From NCBI RefSeq assembly GCF_002575655.3, contig NC_053038.3:141500885-141564884 (forward strand): DNA of 64,000 nucleotides. Direction: 5' to 3'. Under the pieces are notes generated by a model. The model was not told where the DNA came from. It did no database searches and was given only the letters and a program-made list of their open reading frames with translations. The translations under genes were made by a program, and so were the position numbers. Position 1 is the first letter of the stretch; every line of letters starts with the position of its first letter. Of the stretch, positions 55,112 through 64,000 are shown piece by piece. The DNA is from Aegilops tauschii subsp. strangulata (taxonomy: Eukaryota; Streptophyta; Magnoliopsida; Poales; Poaceae).

Positions 55112-57932
55112 AGCATCCCCAACCTTAATTCCTGCTCGTCCTCGAGTAGGTAAATGACCAAAACAGAATTTTTGATGTGGAATGTACCTAACATAATTTT
55201 CAAAGTAATTCTCTTTATTGTGGCATGAATGTTCAGATCCGAAAGATTCAAGAAAAAAGTTTAATATTGACATAAAAATAATAATACTTCAATCATACTA
55301 ACTAAGCAATTATGTCTTCTCAAAATAACATGGCCAAAGAAAGCTTATCCCTACAAAATCATATAGTTTGGCTATGCTTCATTTTCGTCACACAAAAATG
55401 CTCTCATCATGCACAACCCCGATGACAAGCCAAGCAATTTTTCATACTTTAGTAATCTCAAACTTTTTTCAACTTTCACGCAATACATGAGCCTGAGACA
55501 TGGACATAGCACTATGGGTGGAATAGAATATAATGATGGGGGTTTTGTGGAGAAGACAAAAAAGAAGAAAGTCTCACATTTACGCAGCTAATCAACGGGC
55601 TAGGGAGATGTCCATCAATTGATGTCAATGCAAGGAGTAGGGATTGCCATGCAACAGATGCACTAGAGCTATAAATGTATGAAAGCTCAACAAAAAGAAA
55701 CTAAGATCCAACTTGCTTGCTCACGAAGACATAGGGCATTTGATGAAGCCCATTGTTGGAATATACAAGCCAAGTTCTATAATGAAAAGTTCCCACTAGT
55801 ATATGAAAGTGACAAAACAAGAGACTCTCTATCATAAAGATCATGGTGCTACTTTGAAGCACAAGTGTGGAAAAAAAAAGGATAGTAGCATTGTCCCTTT
55901 TTATTTCTTTTCTCTTTTTTTTTGGGCCTTTCCTTTTTTGGCCTTTCTTTTTTTTCTTTTTTATGGGACAATGCTCTATTTATGATGATCATCACACTTC
56001 TATTTATTTACAACACAATGATTACAACTCGAGACTGGAACAAAGTATGACTCTATATGAATGCCTCCGGTGGTGTATTGGGATGGGCAATGAATCAAGA
56101 GTGACATGTATGATAAATTATGCATGGTGGCTTTGCCACATATACGATGTCAACTACAAGATCATGCTAGGCAATATGACAATGACGAAGCATGTCATAA
56201 TAGATGAAACGGTGAAAAGTTGCATGGCAATATATCTCAGAATGGCTATGGAAATGCCATAATAGGTAGGTATGGTGGCTGTTTTGAGGAAGATATAAGG
56301 AGGTTTATGTGTGATAGAGTGTATCGTATCACGGGGTTTGGATGCACCGGCGAAGTTTGCACAAACTCTCAAGGCGAGAAAGGGCAATGGACGGTACCGA
56401 AGAGGCTAGCAATGATGGAAAGGTGAGAGTGTGTATAATCCATGGACTCAACATTAGTCATAAAGAACTCACATACTTATTGCAAAAATCTACAAGTCAA
56501 CAAAAACCAAGCACTATGCACATGCTCCTAGGGGGATAGATTGGTAGGACAATACCATCGCTCGTCCCCAAGCGCCACTCATACGGATGACAATCAAAGA
56601 ACACCTCATGTTTTAAATTTGTCACACAACGTTTACCATATGTGCATTCTACGGGACTTGCAAACTTCAACACAAGTATTTCTCAAATTCACAACTAATC
56701 AACTAGCATGACTCTAATATTACCATCTTCATATCTCAAAACAATCATCAAGTATCAAACTTCTCATAGTATTCAATGCACTTTTTATGAAAGTTTTTAT
56801 TACACCCATCTTGGATGCCTATCATATTAGGACTAATTTTATAGCCAAAGCAAATTACCATGCTGTTCTAAAGGACTCTCAAAATAATATAAGTGAAGCA
56901 CGAGAGATCAATAATTTCTATAAAATAAAACCACCACCGTGCTCTAAAAGATATAAGTGAAGCACTAGAGCAAAACTATCTAGCTCAAAAGATATAAGTG
57001 AAGCACATAGAGTATTCTAATAAATTCCGATTCATGTGTGTCTCTCCAAAAGGTGTGTACAGCAAGGATGATTTTGGTAAACTAAAAATCAAAGACTCAA
57101 ATCACACAAGACGCTCCAAGCAAAACACATATCATGTGTTGAATAAAAATATAGCCCCAAGTAAAGTTACCGATAGAAAAAGACGAAAGAGGGGATGCCT
57201 TCCGGGGCATCCCCAAGCTTAGGCTTTTGGTTGTCCTTGAATTTTACCTTGGGGTTCCTTGGGCATCCCCAAGCTTAGGCTCTTGCCACTCCTTATTCCA
57301 TAATCCATCAAATAACCAAAACTTGAAAACTTCACAACACAAAACTCAACAGAAAATCTCATGAGCTCTGTTAGTATAAGAAAACAAATCACCACTTTAA
57401 GGTACTGTAATGAACTCATTCTTTATTTATATTGGTGTTAAACCTACTGTATTCCAACTTCTCTATGGTTCATACCCCCCGATACTAGCCATATATTCAT
57501 CAAAATAAGCAAACAACACACGGAAAACAGAATCTGTCAAAAACAGAATAGTCTGTAGAAATCAGATTTGTTCGAATATTTCTGGACTCCAAAATTCTGA
57601 AAAACTAGGACAACCTGGAAAATTTGTATGTTGATCTACTGCAAAAAGAATTGGTATTTTATCACGTTATGGTGAATTTTAACAATTATTTTCGTGAGCG
57701 CAAAGTTTCTGTCTTTTTCAGCAAGATCAAACAACTATCACCCAAGAAGATCCTATTGGTTCTACTTGGCACAAACACTAATTAAAACATAAAAACACAT
57801 CTAAATAGACGCTAGATGAATTATTTATTACTAAATACAAACAAAAGGCAAGAAACAAGAATAAAATTGGGTTGCCTCCCAACAAGCGCTATCGTTTAAC
57901 GCCCCTAGCTAGGCATAAAGGCAAGAATAGAT
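55112..57932 (-). other. H 3' internal region without genes
   Basis: Same layout as E's 46,172-48,982: hairpin (55,131-55,150), pyrimidine tract near 55,900-55,960, and the segment before the ORF (CAACAAGCGCTATCGTTTAACG). No coding potential I trust. Confidence 0.65.
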
Positions 57933-58772
57933 CTAGGTATTATCATAATAATGGTAAGGCAAATCGCGAAAACTCATCTCATATTCCCTACGTTCAGCAG
58001 CAAGTTTTCTTTGTGGCAAGCAAAAGTAATCAAAAGGGCTAAATTTAATGGGACAAAAGTCCCCAAGATCAAGCTCGGGAGGTATGGGTTCCTCCTTTGG
58101 CCCTTTATATTGTATAACCAATTCATCATTATAAGCATTCTTTTGGCAAAAAGTCATGAGCCTTTGCTCGAGAGAAAAACCTAACCCATTGTTCTAAATA
58201 GCAAAATCATCATTGAGTTCAGAAATTTTATCAACTAGAATATCAGTAGGAACCTTCTTTCTAAGGGTTTCATTGTAAGCAACGTGATCTAGAGATCGTA
58301 AACGCATTAAGTCTTCTTGATTAAAAAGGATAGCTTCTATGGGAGGACAACCAGCGTCCACCCTATAATGCGATAAAAATTCATTGGCCTCTTTCATTAT
58401 AAATCTGAACTCACGTGCCAAAAAGATAGTAGCTGCTCGCTTAACAGAAGAATGCTCGATATTGGAAAACTCTAGAAAAATCCTTTGTATGCAAGGATGC
58501 ATATGAATAAATTGTCTTTCAAGTTCAACTACAAGCAAAGATATAGCGTCCGCCAGACTACTAGTTCTATGAAGAATAGACCCACCCATAGTGGGCAGGG
58601 TGCCGGCACAAGTCAAGAAATCTTGAATAACTCCTTTTCCAATAATATTACCACTACCAATCCGAAAAATTTTAGTGTGTAAAATATTAGGATCTTCATG
58701 AGGATCATCAAAAGCATCAAAGTTTTCCATGTTATTACCACTATCAATGATAACCTCCCCAATTTCAGACAT
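57933..58772 (-). pseudogene. H ORF in the gag position, unknown protein (279 aa, one stop)
   Basis: Minus-strand frame from ATG 58,772 (MSEIGEVII) to TAA at 57,933, with one TAG at 58,196-58,194. The first 192 codons are acidic at the start (MENFDAFDDPHEDP), then mostly helical (SLADAISLLVVELERQF, then FLEFSNIEHSSVKRAATIF). The last part is short and aromatic-rich (FSPFDYFCLPQ). I see no zinc knuckle, no gag core and no protease motif, and I do not recognise the family. It occupies exactly the place where E has gag. Confidence 0.7.
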
Positions 58773-59001
58773 GATGGCAGCAAATTGCACAAAGAACGAA
58801 CACACAAGAAGCAAGCGAAAAGAGACGAACGGAAAAAGAAGGCGAATAAAACAGCAAGGGTGAAGGTGGGGAGAGGAAAACGAGAGGCAAATGACAAATA
58901 ATGTAATGCGAGGGATAAGAGTTTGTGATGGTTACTTGGTATGTCTTGACTTGACTTGACTTGGCGTAAGCCTCCCCGGCAACGGCGCCAGAAATCCTTC
59001 T
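58773..59001 (-). promoter_or_regulatory. H leader and primer binding site
   Basis: Contains the tRNA-Asp primer site (minus TGGCGCCGTTGCCGGGG, about 58,974-58,990) next to the LTR and an A/G-rich leader like E's. Confidence 0.7.
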
Positions 59002-60566
59002 TGCTACCTCTTGAGCATACGTTGGTTTTCCCTTGAAGAGGAAAGGGTGATGCAGCAAAGTAGCGTAAGTATTTCCCTCAGTTTTTTAGAACTAAGGTAT
59101 CAATCCAGTAGGAGGTTACACGCAAGTCGCCTCATACCTACACAAACAAATAAGAACCTTGCAACCAACGTGATAAAGGTGTTGTCAATCCCTTCACGGC
59201 CACTTGCAAAAGTGAGATCTGATAAAGATAATAAGATAAATATTTTTGGTATTTTTATGATATAGATTGGAAAGTAAAGATTGCAAAATAAAAGACGGAA
59301 GAAATAGTAAATTAATAGGAAAATAGTATGATGGAAGATAGACCTGGGGCTATAGGTTTCACTAGTGGCTTCTCTCAAGATAGCATAATTTACGGTGGGT
59401 GAACGAATTACTATTGAGAAATTGATAGAAAAGTGCATAGTTATGAGAATATCTAGGCATGATCATGTATATAGGCATCACGTCCGCGACAAGTAGACCG
59501 AAACGATTCTGCATCTACTACTATTAATCCACACATCGACCGCTATCCAGCATGCATCTAGAGTATTAAGTTCATAAGAACAGAGTAACGCATTAGGCAA
59601 TATGACATGATGTAGAGGGATAAACTGAAGCAATATGATATAAACCCCATCTTTTTATCCTCGATGGCAACAATACAATACGTGCCTTGCTGCCCCTGTT
59701 GTCACTGGGAAAGGACACCGCAATATTGAACCCAAAGCTAAGCACTTCTCCCATTGCAAGAAAGTTCAATCTAGTAGGCCAAAGCAAACTGATAATTCGA
59801 AGAGACTTGCAAAGATAACAAATCATACATATAAGAATTCAGAGAAGAACCAAATATTGTTCATAGATAATCTTTATCATTAACCCACAATTCATCAGAT
59901 CTCAGAAAACACACCGCAAAAAAGAATTACAACGAATAGATCTCCAAGAGAATCGAGGAGAACTTTGTATTGAGATCCAAAGAGAGAGAAGAAGCCATCT
60001 CGCTAATAACTGGACCCGAAGGTCTATGGTAAACTACTCACACATCATCGAAGAGGCTATGGTGTTGATGTAGAAGCCCTCCGTGATCGATTCCTCCTCC
60101 GGTGGAGCGCCGGAAAAGGCCCAAAGATGGGATCTCACGGGTACAGAAGGTTGCGGCGGTGGAAATAGGGTTTCGTGCTGCTCTCGGATGTTTTCAGGGT
60201 ACATGAGTATATATAGGCGAAAGAAGTAGGTCGGTGGAGCCACGAGGGGCCCATGAGGGTGGGGACGCGCCTCCCTGCCTCGTGGCTTCCTTGTTGCTTC
60301 CTTGACGTCCACTCCAAGTCTCCTGGATTGGTTTTGTTCCAAGAATAACTCTCCCGAAGGTTTCATTCCGTTTGGATTTTGTTTGATATTCCTTTTCTGC
60401 GAATCACTAAAATAGGGAAAAAACAGCAATTTGCACTGGGCCTCCGGTTAATAGGTTAGTCCCAAAAATAATATAAAAGTGCATAATAAAGCCCATTAAA
60501 CATCCAAAACAGATAATATAATAGCATGGAACAATCAAAAATTATAGATACGTTGGAGACGTATCA
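59002..60566 (-). repeat. Element H 5' LTR
   Basis: 1565 bp with TATATATA at 60,208-60,215, ending GGAGACGTATCA. Confidence 0.9.
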
Positions 60567-61722
60567 GTTCACCACTTCCATTGGTGCCTCTCCGATGATG
60601 CGTGAGTAGTTCTTTGTAGACCTTCGGGTCCGTAGTTAGTAGCTAGATGGCTTTCTCTCTCTCGCTGGATTCTCAATACAATGGTCTCTTGGAGATCCAT
60701 ATGATGCAACTCTTTTGCGGGTGTTTGTTGGGATCTGATGAACTTTGAGTTTATGATCAGTTATATCTTTTTATATCCATGAAAGTTATTTGAGTTTCTT
60801 TGATCTCTTATATGCATGATATCTTATAGCCTCATATTTCTTCTCCGATATTTGGGTTTTGTTTGGCCAACTTGATCTATTTATCTTGCAATGGAAGAGG
60901 TGCCCGGTAGTGGGCTCGATCTTATGGTGCTCGATCCCAGTGACAGAAGGGGAAACGACACGTACGTATCGTTGCTACTAAGGATAAAAAGACGAGATCA
61001 ATATCTACCGCCATATAGATAAACGAATCTTGTCTGCATCATGTCGTTGTTCTTATTGCATTACTCCGTTTTTCCATGAACTTAATACACTAGATGCATG
61101 CTGGATAGCGGTCGATGTGTGGAGTAATAGTAGTAGATGCAGGCAGGAGTCGGTCTACTAATCTTGGACGTGATGCCTATATAATGATCATTGCCTGGAT
61201 ATCGTCATGATTATTTGAACTTCTATCAATTACCCAACAGTAATTTTTTTACCCACCATTTGCTATTTTTCTCGAGAGAAGCCACTAGTGAAACTTACGG
61301 CCCCCGGGTCTTCTTTCTCATATATTTGTCTTGCGATCTACTTTTCGTTTGCATTTTTATTCAGATCTATTAAACCAAAAAATACAAAAATACCTTGTTG
61401 CACTTTATTTATTTGTGATCTATTATATCAATCTACTACAATTTATCTCACGTTCGCTTGCCAATTTCTGGCGCTGTTACCCGAAAGGGATTAACAACCC
61501 CTTTAACACGTCAGGTTGCGAGGTGTTGTTATTTGTGTGCAGGCGTTGTTTACGTTGTGTTGCTTGGTTCCCCTACTGGTTCGATACCTTGGTTTCATAA
61601 CTGAGGGAAATACTTTACCGTCGCTGTGCTACATCATCCCTCCCTCTCCGGGGAAATACCGACGTAGTTCTAGCTACCATCACACGGTTACGACAAAGAG
61701 GTTGTACACTTGTCGCATCACT
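60567..61722 (+). repeat. Element I 3' LTR, right part
   Basis: Begins with the second GTTCA and continues I's LTR (GGTGCCTCTCCGATGATGCG and so on). The right end is diverged and unclear, between about 61,684 and 61,722. ORFs 61,191-61,752 are parts of the LTR and not genes. Confidence 0.65.
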
Positions 61723-61751
61723 TATTACTCTACATTCATGTTTATCCTTTA

Positions 61752-62146
61752 GGGCTATTTTGGTTCAAAGGAAAAAAGTGAACGAAAAACATAGCAATAG
61801 GAAATTTTCCTATGGCACTCTACTATTCAATTATTCATGCACTTCATTGAAAGGAATGGAGCAAAACATCCACCTGGACCTACTTTTCAAAATCCTATGC
61901 ATGAAAACAAGACCAAGTGCATTAGTGGCAGAATAACACTCTAACTGTACACACTTTCATATGGTTTCCCTTTAATTTGGCCATGTTTCTTTGCATTCCT
62001 TTGCTCTTCCAATTCCTGTTAACCAAACACCCAAGTTGACAGAAATCTTGTGTTTACAAATGCTCTGTTTCCCACGTGCATTCCTATCCTATTCCGGTGT
62101 TTTTCCTATCCCTGCGTTTTTAGAATCCTGCAAGCCAAAGGATCCC
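61752..62146 (+). mobile_element. MITE-like DNA element, 395 bp
   Basis: Starts GGGCTATTTTGGTTCAAAGGA and ends TCCTGCAAGCCAAAGGATCCC. The terminal 21 bases match as inverted repeats at 14 positions. TTA flanks both sides (61,749-61,751 and 62,147-62,149), which fits a Tourist/Harbinger-type MITE. It encodes nothing. Confidence 0.6.
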
Positions 62147-62149
62147 TTA

Positions 62150-62363
62150 CAGAATTACTTCAGTTACAGATAGGTGTCGAAGAAAACTTTGTGTGGTTTG
62201 TCCTGCTCCTGCAGCGACGTCGTCCACCTCACCTGATCTGCTCCATCGTCAGAAGCATCCACCATACCAGACATCACGACTCCTGACCGTCTTTCGCCGC
62301 CTCAGATCTCCTTCCCTGCCGCCGGCACCCACCACAACTGCATCACCATCAACGACTCAGCAG
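62150..62363 (+). other. Probable 5' region of the right-edge gene
   Basis: C-rich sequence before the ATG at 62,364. The frame is open upstream from about 62,193, but without an ATG. It may be 5' UTR or an earlier coding part. Confidence 0.35.
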
Positions 62364-64000
62364 ATGAAGCTGAGGAGTACACGGGTCCACAAGAGAGGTC
62401 GCACTCTTTTGCTTCCGCTTATGTTATGCATTGCTTAATATTACCTGCTACTTTATCGTCCTGTTCACCTCTTAGACTCCAAGTCAGGTCCAAATTAATG
62501 TTCAAACTTGAGTTTTAATATTACTTGTGGGGCACATATCAAGGCAGCAATGAATAGTATCTCTGTCTATTATCTGGTTCACGTATGCCTATGTTGCTCA
62601 TCTTGGGTGGGAAACAAATAGTAAAGCAAACATCATCTGTCTTTTTATTAAATTAAAGTTATCATCAGCCAGCTATCATTATTTTTGGATCCATCCACTA
62701 GTTGTTACCATCACTCTAGATTTCTGCATGCTCTCGTTACATAATCTCACTATTTTTTCGTATGCATGTCAGATATTGTACAGAGTCATGCTGAACATGT
62801 AGAGAAAAAGAGAAGAGTTTTGCATGGCAATACAATGTATTGTAGACATCGCTCCATGGTGAGTTCAATGGCAAACCATCCCCCTCCAGATTTTAATCCA
62901 GATGAAGATATCCATTCTGAGGTGGATTCAGACGCAGCTGACCACTCCTATTTACCCCCCGAGGTGTTTGCTCTAACTTGGCATGATGATGTTGGTCATA
63001 TCATGCATATGTTGCCTTGCAGTGCCTACTTTCGACATCATATGTGTCATTTGCTTAGTTTAGGCATGTTCTGTAATGTCACCTATTCAGTTTCTATATC
63101 ATATGTGAGAATTATGCAATCTCATCTCTTTTAGCCGGCCATAATATATGTGAAATATGCAATGCCATCCTGTTTAACTAGGCATCATATATTTGAATGA
63201 TATCTTGCCAATCATTTTCTTCATTACATTTCCATTTGTCGACAATGTTTGTACATTCAACTACTCTTCCCGTGAATCAGCCATTTGAGTGGGTGATGGA
63301 AAAATCTGGAGTGAAACAAGGTCTTCAGAGCAGGCAGGGCTACCTGTCGAAGCAGATCTCTTGTTGGGTCCCAATAGCTCCTCAGAGATGGATTCAGAGA
63401 CAGATGACCAGTCCTATTCCCCCACCGAGGTGTATGCTCTAACTTGGCACGGTTATATGGTGTCTTGCATTGCATAGTTTAGACATCATATACACAATAT
63501 TCAACACCATGTTCTTAGTTCAAACTCATATATGTGAATGCCCTCTGCTTAGTATATAAATCACATATGTGAATTAAATCATGCGATCCTGATTACTTAG
63601 ATAACATGTATGTGAATTATGTCATGCCAACCTATTTACTAAAGATATCATATAATTATCTCATGCCATCCTGTTTAGTTAGTCATCATATCTTTGAATT
63701 ATGTCCTGCTATGCTATCCAGTTTAGATAGACATCATATATGTGAAATTATGCCATGCTATCCTTTTTTAGTTAAACAATATACATGTGAACTATTTCAT
63801 GCCCTCTTTTTTCCACACTATCTATTGCATATTTCTCTCATACAAGGTCTGTACATTCAACTATATTTCTTGTTTATCATCCATTTGAATTGGAGCGGGT
63901 GATGGCAGTATCTAGCGGAGTAAAAATACGGTCTTCAAATAAAACAGTGCTACCTCTTGGTGGAGATAGCACCCCGGTTGTACATGCACGAGAACCAGCC
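62364..64000 (+). CDS. Probable host gene with repeated exon modules, incomplete
   Basis: Candidate exon 1 is 62,364-62,397 (MKLRSTRVHKR), joined across a GT-AG intron (acceptor CATGTCAG at 62,765-62,772) to exon 2 from 62,773, with matching phase. The donor (G|GTCGCA) is weak. Exon 2 is basic at first (AEHVEKKRRVL) and ends in an acidic stretch, DSDAADHSYLPPE, before GTGTTTG. A second module ends DSETDDQSYSPTE before GTGTATG at 63,428. A third begins near 63,900 and runs off the window. I do not recognise the protein. Non-repetitive compared with the rest of the window, so it could be a host gene or a fragment of one. Confidence 0.45.
63046..63800 (+). repeat. Degenerate AT-rich minisatellite in the putative introns
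   Basis: Many degenerate copies of a unit like CATATATGTGAATTATGCCATG with CCTGTTTAG, spaced about 45-60 bases, from 63,046 to 63,200 and 63,474 to 63,800, broken by the second exon module. Confidence 0.6.

Larger units (their letters stand above)
53525..60566 (-). mobile_element. Element H: Sabrina-type LTRs with a non-gag ORF
   Basis: Minus-strand element with LTRs 53,525-55,111 and 59,002-60,566 and GTTCA on both sides (53,520-53,524 and 60,567-60,571). LTRs, primer site and 3' internal region resemble E. The gag position is taken by an unrelated ORF (58,772-57,933). No protease or pol. Confidence 0.9.

Overview
The window is a stack of nested LTR retrotransposons from a large grass genome. 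The element types (Tekay-, Athila- and Tat-like Ty3/gypsy elements with LTRs of 0.9 to 4.4 kb) suggest a Triticeae species such as wheat, barley, rye or Aegilops, or possibly oat. This is from memory of repeat families, not from a search. Only about the last 1.85 kb (62,150-64,000) looks like low-copy host sequence. I see no rRNA or tRNA gene and no CRISPR array.

I label the elements A to I. A (36-10,247) is a chromovirus (Tekay-like) with a 4.2-kb LTR, an extra upstream ORF and a full gag-pol frame carrying two nonsense codons. A second full LTR of A lies at 11,062-15,289. B (minus strand; 10,248-11,061, then 15,290-21,722) is a Tat-like element without pol and with a long antisense gene. 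C (21,723-25,786, plus strand) is related to B, and B sits inside C's antisense gene. G (25,787-26,326 and 32,307-32,550) is an LTR that received C and F. F (26,327-32,306, minus) is one 4.3-kb LTR plus leader. D (34,177-46,035) is a non-autonomous element with Tekay-type ends and no gag or pol; it carries two paralogues of A's extra ORF plus a small antisense membrane-protein ORF. D lies inside the LTR of E (32,748-52,928, minus), an Athila-like element with gag and protease only. H (53,525-60,566, minus) shares E's LTR but carries a different ORF where gag should be. E and H lie in I, the oldest element (32,551-32,747; 52,934-53,524; 60,572 to about 61,700). Target-site duplications verify four insertions: the second A LTR (GGCAG), D (TCTGG), E (CCATG) and H (GTTCA).

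The insertion order reads I, then G, E and H; G received C and F; C received B; B received A; E received D. That is up to five levels. Two loci (A in B, F in G) also show flank duplications that simple insertion does not explain.

The most interesting material is (1) a small protein family in A and D with an alpha-beta-beta-beta-alpha pattern like a double-stranded-RNA-binding domain, kept in D after gag and pol were lost and placed behind TATA boxes; (2) antisense genes with introns in B and C, where splice sites and phases still match; and (3) RNA hairpins with compensatory changes, both in the long transcribed LTR leaders and next to the polypurine tracts. The right edge holds a probable host gene with duplicated exon modules.
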